Source: Strigops habroptila
Taxonomy: Eukaryota > Chordata > Aves > Psittaciformes > Psittacidae
NCBI RefSeq assembly: GCF_004027225.2
Contig: NC_044283.2
Span: 31,580,707 to 31,644,706 of the forward strand
Direction: 5' to 3'
Length of the DNA stretch: 64,000 nt
Translations under genes and position numbers: made by a program
The notes under the pieces: generated by a model
The model's database searches: none
What the model was told of the DNA's origin: nothing
What the model saw: only the letters and a program-made list of their open reading frames with translations
Part shown: positions 37,370 to 48,100 of the stretch, piece after piece
How the letters are laid out: the number at the start of each line of letters is the position of its first letter
How positions within the stretch are numbered: the first letter of the stretch is position 1

Positions 37370-37565
37370 CAGCATCTGATCCTCGACCAGCATTTTGACA
37401 TGTTTTTTCTACTCTTCCACTCAGGTAAACGCTGAATTCATCATCGTTTTCGCATTTTCCTTCCCACGCAACGCGAGCCCGCCGCCCCACAGCACAGCGC
37501 GGGCTAGCCGCGGATATTCACTAACCCTGCCACGGCGCTGGCGACGCCCCTGTCCTGACTAGAAA

Positions 37566-37584
37566 ACTACCACTCCCAGCAGGC
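37566..37584 (+). promoter_or_regulatory. ZNF143/THAP11 (STAF)-type motif, copy 1
   Basis: ACTACCACTCCCAGCAGGC closely matches the promoter motif ACTACAAYTCCCAGNNNGC known to be bound by ZNF143 and THAP11. It lies about 220 bases upstream of the likely PCM1 start. Confidence 0.7.
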
Positions 37585-37627
37585 GCTGCCCGCCGACGGC
37601 CGCGCCACCACCTCGCTCCTCCTGCGT

Positions 37628-37647
37628 TGCACGCTGGGATTTGTAGT
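37628..37647 (-). promoter_or_regulatory. ZNF143/THAP11 (STAF)-type motif, copy 2, inverted
   Basis: The minus strand reads ACTACAAATCCCAGCGTGCA, essentially the full consensus ACTACAAYTCCCAGNNNGCA. It is inverted relative to copy 1, with 43 bases between them. Confidence 0.75.
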
Positions 37648-37749
37648 TTTGGGCCCCTCCCGCCCGCCGGGACGCTGCGCTGTGCGCGGGAGGAGCGCGG
37701 GAAAGGGCGGGCGGCGCGTGCGCAGCGCGGGCGGGCAGGGCTGGGTGGG

Positions 37750-37762
37750 GTTACTAGGTAAC
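37750..37762 (+). promoter_or_regulatory. X-box-like element (RFX site)
   Basis: GTTACTAGGTAAC fits the X-box consensus RYYNYY-N(1-3)-RRNRAC at every position and is nearly symmetric. RFX factors use this element to drive ciliary and centrosomal genes. It lies about 50-60 bases upstream of the inferred PCM1 start, which suits the role of PCM1 in ciliogenesis. Binding is not shown by sequence alone. Confidence 0.6.
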
Positions 37763-37815
37763 GGTGTGTATCCGTCTGCTGGGGGCTGGCTCTGGGCTGC
37801 TAGCCGAGTGGCGGC

Positions 37816-37827
37816 CAAGATGGCGGC
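37816..37827 (+). promoter_or_regulatory. YY1-type motif
   Basis: CAAGATGGCGGC is the classic YY1 element that usually lies just downstream of the transcription start in TATA-less promoters. It supports a start at roughly 37.79-37.81 kb. Confidence 0.7.
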
Positions 37828-37852
37828 GATGGCCGCGGAGGCCGGGCTCTGA
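37820..37852 (+). CDS. Possible upstream ORF in the PCM1 5' UTR
   Basis: The ATG inside the YY1-type element opens a 10-codon frame, MAAMAAEAGL, closed by TGA at 37850-37852. It would lie in the PCM1 leader if transcription starts upstream of 37820. Translation is unproven; such ATGs within YY1 motifs often lie too close to the cap to be used efficiently. Confidence 0.3.
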   Translation: MAAMAAEAGL

Positions 37853-38013
37853 GTCCGTCCGCCAGCGCTGTTCCTTTGCTTTGCGCGAAGCCAGGTCGCT
37901 GCTTTTCTCTGCTGGCGGAAAGCGAAACGCTCGGCCGGGCAGCCCGGGCTCTGCGGGTAGTGAACGGCGGTGGAGGAGAAACCAGGCCTGGGTGACCTCC
38001 CCTCCGCCGCGGG

Positions 38014-41000
38014 GTGAGCCACCCTCTCCTCCCCTCGCGCGGCGGGCTGGCCCCCTTCTCTGGCGGGAGCGAGGCGCGGTGAGAGGCGGGGGCCGCCGCT
38101 GTGGGGCCGCGGGGCCGCCCGACCCGGCCCGGCATTGGCGCCCCTGTGGGACCGCGTAGGTGGGCACCTGGCCGACGGGGAGAGAGGATTGGGCTTGGTG
38201 CCCGGCGCGGCGGGGAGGAGGGGTCGGCAAGACGGGGGAGCCCGGGTTCAGCAGGCCCAGGGAGGCCTTGCGGGGCCGGGGGTTGGGCGGGTCGCGCCCC
38301 GCCGCCCCGGGGCAGGGTGCGTTACTCGCTTTCCAGGGAGACGCCGGCGGGGCAGCGGCAACGGCCGCGGTTTCGCCTGCGGCGCTTTGAGCAGAACCCG
38401 CCCCGCGCTGCCCGGGGCTTGTGTTGGCGCCGTGAGGGAGCGGGCTTGGCGCGCGGCCCCCGGGCGCCCGGCCCGCGGAGCGCCTGTGTCGCCGCACGCA
38501 GCCGCTCCGCCCGCGGAGCCGCCGGGGATCGCTCCATCTGCCGGCGCCGGTGGCAGCGGAGAGACCCGCTGGGGCGCGGAGTGGAGCGGGTCGGGACGAC
38601 AGCTTGCGGGACGCCGGGGTGGAGGTGCGCGGCGCGGCCCTGGCTCCGCAGGCTGGAGGTAGTGGTGGGCATCCTTCCTTTAGGCCTGGTGTTACAAGTA
38701 TTCGGTTCCCCTAGCGCGGTGGTCGTGTGAGGGCTGCCCGGTGCAGCGAGAGAGGGCTTGCTCCTGTGCCTGCTCCTGTCTGATGGTGCTGTAGAGTTGG
38801 CGATACTCTGTAGCAATTTAATGAATTAATGCGAAGTTAGCGCTGAGTGGGGAGCGCATGCCTTTAAAAGCTAAACTTCGAGAAATGCTCGAGGCCGTTT
38901 TCAGTCTTTATGGCTCTGTGATGGCTTTTTACAGCATTGTGTTTCCCATTTAAGTTTTAATTTTCAAAAGTTTCTATGTGTAGGATTAAGTGCTCTTCAG
39001 AGCTCTAGCAGTTCGCTTGAATGGTGTAGGAAGAAAATGTCAAAACCAACTCCACTACAGGAAAAAAAGCGTTTTAAAATGTGTATCTTTGTATCTGCCA
39101 TCATGTTTTGTAGTGATACTTCTGAGCAGTTTGCATATTGCTGTTACATGTAGAAAATATGTTTTGGCTACAGTCTTGCATGGTTTTGCTATAACTTTAC
39201 ATGTTTTCTGAAATTATTTCTATAGAAAATATACTTGAAAATCTTTTTCAATAGAAAATACACGTTAAAGTTTTGCTTGTTTGTTTCTTCAAGTCCCCAA
39301 TAAGGGACAAATTGGTGACGCGTGAGTCAGGAGGTGAAAACCACAGCTTCATGTGGGAGAGTTTCATCTCTAAGAAAAAAGCCATCTAAAGCTCTTTGTG
39401 TTTTCTGAGTTGGAGGAGTAAAGTATCAGCATAGCTCTGATTTTAAGTTCACTTGAGTATAACTAATTTGGAAATATCAAACACTTCAATATGAATGTTT
39501 AGAAACTTCTGTCTGGAAAGGGCATGGTTCTGTTAGAACACTTCAAAATCCACTTGCTGTAGGTAATGAGGATACTGTTATTTTTGAGCTCTATTAGTAT
39601 ATGCCTAGTGTCCTTTTTGAGAGTATTATTCAGACTGTTCCATCTGTGGCAGTGAATTTACTTCAGAGGTAATTAGAGACTCCTACAGCAGAAATAGTTG
39701 AAGATAGCTTTTGTGAAAGTTTTACATGAAATAAATGTGAACAGTTACTTGTATTCTGTAAAGATAAGTGCTGCCACGTCGTGTTTTTACAGTGGAAGGT
39801 AGGGGAAGACTTCTTTTGCTACTGTTTTAGTAGAGTTGTATAACAAGATGATGAGAAAACAGCTTACTGAATTGGACTGTGAACCCAGATGGCCTCTAAT
39901 CTTGTGGAGTTGAATTCATTATGCTTGGTGACATAGGTCAGCATAGAGTGCCAGTTGAAAAGCTGGGTCTTGCACATCTACAAGGCTGAACAGTTATCTG
40001 TAACTGAAGTAAGTTCTTACAAAACATAGATGTTTTCTAAAATAAGCTAAACTGATGACTATGCATTTGTTTTGAATGCTTGTCAAATTTACTTTGAGTT
40101 GGTAAGAGAGCTTCCCTTTGAATTTCTCATAGGAGTGTTCTGCTTCTAATTGAAAACAAAGAAAATGTGAAAGGCGTAGTGTCCTTATTTTCTAAATAAA
40201 TCTGACAGTTCACCTGAGTTAAAGTTACACAGAAGGTGTGGTTTTACGCTTGGCCTGTCTGGGTTTCGCTCCTCCTGATGATATGGCTTTTATTTGCCTT
40301 CCTTGAGCCCACAAATATTTTTTATATAGTCATAAGGCTAGCCAGGTCAGGGAGCTTAGCCAGCTGAGAACTCGTGTGTTTCTTTTAATTTTGGCTTTAT
40401 TTGTTGGCTAGCTAGTTTATAGATGGTACCCTGTGGATGCGTGGCCCAGTGAACGCTTCTGTTGAGATGAGGAAGGGAGTATGGATGAATACGCAAGGAC
40501 AGTAGGGCACAGGTCTGCCAGTTCCCAAAGTAGCAAGCTCCTAACTATACCTGTGTTATGATTCTGATTGTGAGATGCAGAAGCTGAATTACTCCGAACT
40601 GTGTTTGCGTGACCTGGGTCCATACATAATGAGCATACCTTGTAGATCCTGTTTCCTTAATGGTTTAGTAATAGGCTGTGTTTGCATAAAAATACTGCTT
40701 TGTGCAAGTGCATCTACTGAGAGGGCTGTACTGTATGATTTTTCTTTGAATAATATACCTAAGACAGACAGGTGTAAGGTGTACTAGTACAGCTTTAAAA
40801 CTTGGTTCAGGTTTTACTGCCTCCCCCTCCGGAACTGATTATTAAAAAAAAAAGAATCACTTATTTAGATACTTCTTAATCTTGAGTCTGAAGCTTTAGG
40901 TGACTTTTTCACCTGCACTTTGTAAAAATTAATAGTTTATAGGTTGTAGATAGGTTGCAGTAAAATGTTTAGAAATAAGTTGTCCCTTTTGATTCCTCCC

Positions 41001-42030
41001 CGCCCAGTTAAAGGTGAAGGTAGGATCATGTCCTAACACAGCAGTTAAAACTAGCTGGAAAAAGTTATTCTCTGCAAGACTCTTCCCTAGCCCTCCCCCC
41101 CCCCCCCCCACCCCCCATCTATAAGGGAACTTCATAGCTGTTAGAAAGAAAAGGTTTGGAGCTTTGTGCAGTGGATCTGTGCCAGCAGCACTTAGGCTAC
41201 AGGGCGTTTTATATACAGTTATGTATTCTTCACCTGTTTGAACAGACTAATTTTATTGCTATAAAAGAATACTTTATTTCTGATCTTTCAGCTTTAGCAA
41301 CTTTTCCATTACTAAATTCAAAACTAGAAGTGAAAAGAAAACTTTTAACATGCAAATTGTTTTATGGTGCATAGAATGACACTATTAGAGAGCAGCAAAG
41401 CTCTAGGAAACCCAAATTCTCTTGTTTGGTTTTGCTAGAAACTGCGATGTAAGTGGCAGAGCATTCACTGCTTGAATAACTTAACCTGTAGTGAAGAAGG
41501 TAAAAATCCTTTTATTGATGTGTATTTTCTGTGTATTGTGTCACGTATCCCCTTCAGAACCCTGTTTTTGACATCTTGGTATTGAAATAAATGCAAGAGT
41601 TTGACATCCTAGGTCTCCAAACTCACTTACTATATTGACTAGACATCACCCTGGACCTGAAAGTGCAGGCTTTAGGAATCCCAAAGCAGTCTTTCCAAGC
41701 ACTGTGGAGTGTGTTTTACAGTGAGGAAATTTGAGAGCCTCAAAAAAAAAAATCCAAACAATTCTTTCTAAGCAGAGATTTTAAAAAAAAACCCCAAACC
41801 CAGCAAACCAACCCACACCAATCCACAACTACTTCTCGTTTAATTTTTAATGCCAGTATCTGTGGTGTTCTCACTGTTACATTTTTAGCAAACAGGAGAT
41901 CTAGTTTTCTAAAATAGCCATGTGTTTGCATTTTATAATGAATATGTAATTGTTAGATTATGAATCTTTCAAATGTTCTACACAAACTGATTTTAATACA
42001 GCACATTTTTTTTTCAACTCTTCTTTTTAG
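38014..42030 (+). other. PCM1: PCM1 intron 1 (5' UTR intron)
   Basis: It starts GTGAGC in the CpG island and ends TTCTTTTTAG before the first coding exon. It contains a C-rich run near 41.1 kb and otherwise AT-rich unique sequence. Extra non-coding exons could lie here but none is evident. Confidence 0.7.
41091..41116. repeat. Poly(C) tract
   Basis: A run of 15 C, an A, then six C, with a short C-rich lead-in. The complementary G-run could form a G-rich structure. It lies in PCM1 intron 1. Confidence 0.85.
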
Positions 42031-42149
42031 ATTCTTTTTACTGATTGCTTGTCATGGCAACAGGAGGTGGTCCCTTTGAAGAAGGCATGAATGATCAGGA
42101 CTTGCCTAGCTGGAGCAACGAGAGCCTTGATGACCGCCTGAACAACACG
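42031..42149 (+). CDS. PCM1: PCM1 coding exon 1, residues 1-32
   Basis: The acceptor is CTTCTTTTTAG|ATTCTT, followed by 23 bases of 5' UTR and the ATG at 42054 (CTTGTCATGG). It encodes [20 protein letters not shown] then [12 protein letters not shown]. The donor ACG|GTATAA is weak. This start is chosen because it is the conserved PCM1 N-terminus. Confidence 0.95.
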
Positions 42150-45100
42150 GTATAATTAATCTTATATTTCAGTTGCCATTTTATGCTGTACATTAAAATT
42201 CCCAGGTAGGTACTGTTAGTGGCAGGTAACAAAGCAAAACTCAAAGCCTTGTCAGGACAGCTTTACAGCTAGCAAAATCTGTAAGAATAAGGTAGATATA
42301 AGCAAGCAATGAGTGTAATTCAGAGGTTGTGTGAAGTGGTTTGGGTAAATAAAGTAGCTAGACACAGAAGCATTATAGGTGTCATGAAAATGAAAACTCT
42401 AAAAGGTCTAAAATGCTGAAGAATCATAGAATCAAGAGTCTTCAGCAAAGAAGAAAAGAATTTTGGCTTCATTTGAAATTAATTTAATGCATTCTAGGAT
42501 GAAATGAGTTTAAAATTTCCTGTCAAGCCACTTCTAATTTATGCAGTGGAGAAAATTGTATTTGGTAACATGACATTTGCTCTAGAAAACTTAGTGCATA
42601 TTTTGATATCGCTTTTTATTTTTATTTCTAAAATGGAAGTAAATTCTCTGTCTCTGAATTAAAACATTTACTTTTTAATCAATGTGGATAACAGGACTTT
42701 TTTTGGTTTTCTTCCCTCTGCTTCTGCTTAAGGACTGGGGAAGTCAACAGAAGAAAGCAAACAGATCTTCAGAAAAAAACAAGAAAAAGCTTGGTGGGGA
42801 AGCTGAAACGAGGCTTACTAATGATATATCTCCAGAATCCACACCTGGAATGGGACGGCGGAAGACCAGAACTCCTCATAGTTTTCCTCATGCTCGATAC
42901 ATGACCCAGATGTCTGTTCCAGAGCAGGCTGAGCTGGAAAGGCTTAAACAGAAAATAAACTTCAGTGATCTGGATCAGGTTTGTGTGACTAGAATACTAG
43001 CTCCCACTATAAATGTGACTACAAAATTTATTCAGCTATCTCTTAATAATTCAACAGATGAATAAAGAAAGCTTTCATAAGGGATTAAGGTAAAAAAAAG
43101 TTTATAGTCGCCATGGAAACCAAATCAAAATTCTGGTTTTGAACTTGAGAGAAAGTTTAGGACCATGCTCTCCTGTGCTTGAGGGTATGCTAGCTGCCTT
43201 CACTTTCTTCCTCTTAATCATTAACAAATTCCTGTGTCCTCAAGTCAGTATTTCTTACTCATCATACTCATTCGGCACTCAAGAATACTTGTTACCTTGT
43301 TTTGAAAGTCTGTTCTTGAAGTGCCAGTTTGTGATTTTCAACTTTGTTATTCTTGTGGATTTAACAGAAGAGTAGCATTAAAAACTGCTCTTTAGTGTTG
43401 TGAAACGTATGGCATGAATTCTTGAGGCATAACTTAATTTTTGTCAAAGTTTGTTGTTAACTTGTTTGGGTTGTGAAGGTTCTTTTGAAATGTGATTCAT
43501 TGCTTTGACTTAGAATATGAAAACTGGGCATAACTTCCTCCCCAAATGTATGTTACAGCAGCAAGTTTCTATTCAGAAGTTTGTAAAGAAAAGCTGAAGT
43601 TATCAGGTATCATATTCTTCAAGTGAATATGTTGCTCATTTATTATTCTCTCAAATGTACCTGGTGAAGTAGGATGCCTTTCATTATAGTAAAGGTGGAG
43701 GCCACAGCAAGTGTGAGGAACTAAGCTCTGAGGAACTTCAGAACCGTTTTGCTTCTCAGCTGTTCTGGGAGGGTGGGTTTGCTTTCTGAAAGCTATGTGG
43801 CAAAAATCACTGGCACTGTCTTTAGCTAGGTTTTGGCTAATCTGTGACTAATAAGGTAACTTTAAAATCAGTCTAATAGTACAGCAGAACTGGTAATCCA
43901 AGCAGTGAAACTAATCGGTGTTCAGAATATATTGGAGGAAAAATCAAAGAATTAAAGCAGTTGTTCTTTTTTTGTTTGTTTATAGAGAAGCATTGGAAGT
44001 GATTCTCAAGGCAGGGCAACGGCTGCTAACAACAAACGTCAACTTAATGAAAATAAGAAGCCATTCAACTTCCTGTCACTGCAGATAAACACTAACAAAA
44101 GCAAAGATCCTGCCTCAGGTTCCCAAAAAAAGGAAAGTGGGGTATCAGTGCAACGTAAAGAGTTGTTTGGAGCTGCTCTAAGCAAGGATTTCTTGCAAAA
44201 TTGTCAAGTCTCTGCTCAAGAAGATGGAAGGGGAGAAACAGCTATGGATAGCAGCCAGGTATTTGCTTAGCTTAGAATGTCTACAGAATATTGACTCTTA
44301 GAAGGGTTTTAATTCCCTTGTTACTTTCCAGTGCATCTTTCTAAATTTCTGAAAAGTATAACTTCTTTGAAAATACTTACCTTATTCTAAAACACAACTT
44401 TAGAAAAACATGAAACCAAACTTAATCATGTATTGTTCTTTAGAAATCTCCTTATTGGTAACAGAAGCAGTATTAATTTCCATCTTAGAGGTTGGTTCTC
44501 TTTTATACAGTTGCAGAAAATACTCTCACAGTTTAATGTTTTCCTACGTTAATGAGCTCAATTCTGTTTTAGCCTGTGTCGACAAGAAGCCCTGTGCTTC
44601 AGCCTTGCAGCTTCATGCATGCATAAATCTATCCTTATGAAAGCTGTTGACTTTTAACCACTTGGCAGAAGAGTGCTTATAGGATTTTATGTCACTCCTT
44701 GTAATTACTACTTTGCTGTTGCTATCACCATGTCTTGCGCATTAACTATGTTAAAGCTGTAGCTGAATGCATTCAGTAACCTCAGTGTCTTTACAGATTG
44801 TGAGCAGACTAGTTCAAATTCGCGACTATATTGCTAAGGCCAGCTCCATGCGGGATGATCTTGTAGAGAAAAATGAAAGATCGGCCAATGTTGAGCGTTT
44901 ATCACACCTTATAGATCACCTTAAAGAGCAGGAGAAATCCTATCTGAAATTTTTGCAAAAGATGCTTGTAAGTTTGAGAATGTAATGTATTTGTTTCTGC
45001 ACTGTAAGCTTTTGAGGAATTGACCATTGATGTTTTGATGGTGCTACTGGGGTGTTGGTTTTGATATGTAGTACCTTCCCTAACTCATTTTTACTGCCCC

Positions 45101-48100
45101 CCTTACATAGCTTTTGATTTATGCCAATGAAATATTCCAGGCTAGAGAAAATGAGGAGGATGATGTTCGGACTATAGATTCAGCTGTGGGATCTGGTTCT
45201 GTAGGTGAGAGCACATCGCTAAACATTGATGTGCAGTCTGAGGCTTCAGATACCACGGTAAGCTGCTTTTAGTAATTAAGGTGCTAGAAATGAAGACTTT
45301 GTTTTGGTTTTGTCATGATTGTTATGATAGTGTCATAATCTGCAGTTCAATTAAAAATTGGTAAATCCCTAAGCACTCTCTTCAGAAGGTGTTCATGCAT
45401 GTGTGGCTATTCTAATTTTTTATTATTTAATATGGGGGAAAAATTAATTTTGTCACAACAACAATATATCATAATTATTTAAAAAAAAACTTAGGTCTTT
45501 CCTCAAAGTAGAATGAAGGGTTAAATGTTTAAGTTAGCAGACCATGCACTGGATTGATGTAGGAAGGATATCTTTGTGTACAATGTTTGATCTATGAGTT
45601 TGTTTCTGTTAGTGGGGGAAACTTGCTGGTGTTGGATGAGAAAAGAGTTGGAAGTTAGTCATTAGTGGGCCATTGCCCAAGCATCTTCATAGAGATATGA
45701 TAGAAGTATTGACCTAATGCAGAAACTTTGATCCTTTTTTTGGAGAGATGAGCACCTTCTAGGAAATGTTTTCTGAACTTCTGAGATACAGACAATCTTC
45801 CTTTCTATTTGTAAAAGCTTTTATGTTAATGTGGTAAACAATTCTTGTAGTAGATACAGAAGCACTTTAACAGCAACTTACGTTTTACATCTTCCAATAC
45901 TCCTATACTGAGGAAAAGTACTAGAGAGCTGGTACTCTTTTGTCCTGTTCGTACGTTAAATGTTCTACAGATGAAGAGAACTTACATGCTTGGAAGTATA
46001 ACAGCAGTTAAAATGTTAAGAACTTTTTGTAGTTATTTTTAGCTTCGTAGGTATTCTTTCTTTCCCTGAAAATAAATAAAATGGTAGACTTGGAAGATGT
46101 ACTTTTAGCTTAAAAAAATCCAAACCGAAAAATGCAGAGACCAGTAGAGTTTTTAAGTAATATGCATGTAAATTTGCATTTTTCTTCATCTTTGCAGAAC
46201 GGGTTTTAGTTTTATGTTTGGCTGTTCATTTTCCATCCAATTTCTCTTTACATGCAGCTTGAATATATTACATATAGATTAAGTATTTCTAGATATAAAA
46301 GGCTGATTGCTATATGGAGCCTGATTGTTACAGAAATTCTAAGAATGACTAAAAATGCCTTTGCTCTTTAGTAGATTTTATTTTATATTAGTTATCATTA
46401 TTTGGCAAGATACAAGTCTGTAGATTTGTAAGTTAAAAATGCATGCTAAGTTGGAGCACCTTTTCAAAATCTAACTTACTAAACTATTTAATAAAGGAGG
46501 TATCTTTTAGTTTGAGCATTCGGCCCCGCATTGAGGACAAACTAGGGAATTCAGCTTCACAAGAACAGGTTACAGACATTGATGTTACAGCAAGCCCTAA
46601 AGGGAAAAGTGACAGAGCTGCTCTGAATGACAGGGAAATCTGGCCTTGTAGGATTAATAGCCAAGAACATGGATTGCCTTCAAAGGTACACTTCAAAATA
46701 TTACTTTAGCCTCACTAGGGTTTATACGTGCTGTTCTTCTTGGTGGTGGTTTTTTTTTTTTTTTTTCCCCCCTCCTCTTGTTAGCTGCTTCAAATGTATT
46801 TGTTACTTAGTGAATGTTCCCATTGGCCTACTTACCTGTATCCAGCTGTCTCTTTGTTGAATTAATTTCTTTGCCTAGAGTTGTTAGTTTTTATTTAAAT
46901 AGAGATATTTGACACCTTTCTTTTCTGAAGCGTCCACATTGACAGAGAAGGTACTACATACATACAGCAGGTGTTCTGATTTTTTGTGAAAGATCCTTCC
47001 AGTTTTGCTATTCTCTTTCCTGGAAAATGTATTGTAAATGTGACTTTCAGACAATTGTCACGTTTACACTAATAGTCTGCCAAAGCAAATTTAAGTTAAT
47101 ACTGTATAAAGAAAATATAGAAGAGTAGCCTTAATTTGTTCCACAAATGTTCTTGTATGGCTGTTTATATAAATATTAGGTTGGAAGGAGGAAGACCTGG
47201 AGCCTAAAACTTAAGTTTGTTATCTGTTACCAGCTTTCCTATGGCTTTGTCTCTTACTCTGATTTAAAAAAAAAAAAAAAAAAGATTTTTTTTTTTTTTT
47301 ACTTAAAATAGAAGACCTACATGTTTTGTCACCCTCAGTCTAAATGTAGAACTAAGCTTGATCCTGCCCCTCTGCTCTCGTGAGACCTCACTTGGAGTAC
47401 TGTGTACAGTTCTGGTGTCCTCAACATAAAAAGGACATGGAGCTGTTGGAGCGAGTCCAGAGGAGGCCACGAGGATGATAAGAGGGCTGGAGCACCTCCC
47501 GTATGAAGACAGGCTGAGAGAGTTGGGGCTGTTCAGCCTGGAGAAGAGAAGGCTTCGTGGAGACCTCATAGCAGCCTTCCAGTATCTGAAGGGGGCCTAC
47601 AAGGATGGTGGGGAGAGACTCTTCCTTAGGGACTGTAGTGACAGGACAAGGGATAATGGGTTCAAACTTAAACAGGGGAAGTTCAAGTTAGGTGTAAGGA
47701 AGAAGCTGTTTACAATGAGGGTGGTGAGGCACTGGGATGGGTTGCCCAAGGAAGTTGTGGATGCTCCATCCCTGGCAGTTTCAAGGCCAGGTTGGACAGA
47801 GCCTTGGGCGGCATGGTTTAGTGCAAGGGGGGTTGGAACTAGATGATCTTAAGGTCCTTTCCAACCCTAACTATTCTATGATTATTTTAACCGGTCAACA
47901 TGCTTTTATTCCTTCAGATCTATTTCCATGTGTTTGAAAATATGATCTAGAGGATTCTGTGCATGTTTTTGTTTTGAAATCGGTTTACATAAATCTGGCC
48001 TATTGTAGTATCTATGGCATAAATACAGCATACAAAACTAAACATGTTACACATTAGAGAAGAGTAACTGCCCACCCAAAATGTTCTGCTGAAAAGTTAG

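Larger units (their letters stand above)
27405..37450. other. Intergenic interval between the FGL1 and PCM1 starts
   Basis: About 10 kb of AT-rich DNA between two divergent genes. It should contain the FGL1 promoter and 5' non-coding exon, but I could not place them with confidence. It holds a short CR1 at 28.56 kb, an old CR1 remnant at 33.46 kb and a CR1 at 37.07 kb just before the CpG island, plus T-rich runs near 35.25 kb. Open frames at 30.3-30.7 kb (both strands) and 33.54-33.89 kb are not supported as genes. Confidence 0.7.
37795..38013 (+). other. PCM1: Likely non-coding first exon of PCM1
   Basis: Its left edge is approximate, placed just upstream of the YY1-type motif. The right edge is a consensus donor, CGCGGG|GTGAGC, at 38013/38014. 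The coding start is 4 kb downstream in the exon at 42031, so this exon would be 5' UTR. Other GT dinucleotides in the island could serve as alternative donors, and further non-coding exons between here and 42 kb cannot be excluded. Confidence 0.55.
37455..38740. promoter_or_regulatory. PCM1: CpG island promoter of PCM1
   Basis: A sharp switch from AT-rich DNA to very GC- and CpG-rich sequence with many GC boxes (GGGCGG) and no TATA box, typical of a housekeeping promoter. It covers the proposed first exon and the start of intron 1. Long open frames here on both strands reflect GC-rich composition, not genes. Recognisable elements are a pair of ZNF143-type sites, an X-box-like element and a YY1-type site, listed separately. 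Confidence 0.93.

Noticed and set aside
37567..38816. Several long open frames (up to about 250 codons) on both strands in the CpG island
   Set aside because: GC- and CpG-rich sequence lacks stop codons by composition. The predicted peptides are Arg/Gly/Pro/Ala-rich in every frame, have no family resemblance, and overlap a clear promoter.
42421..42434. GAATCATAGAATCA resembling a CR1 tail
   Set aside because: Only about 14 bases match, and no CR1 body lies on either side.
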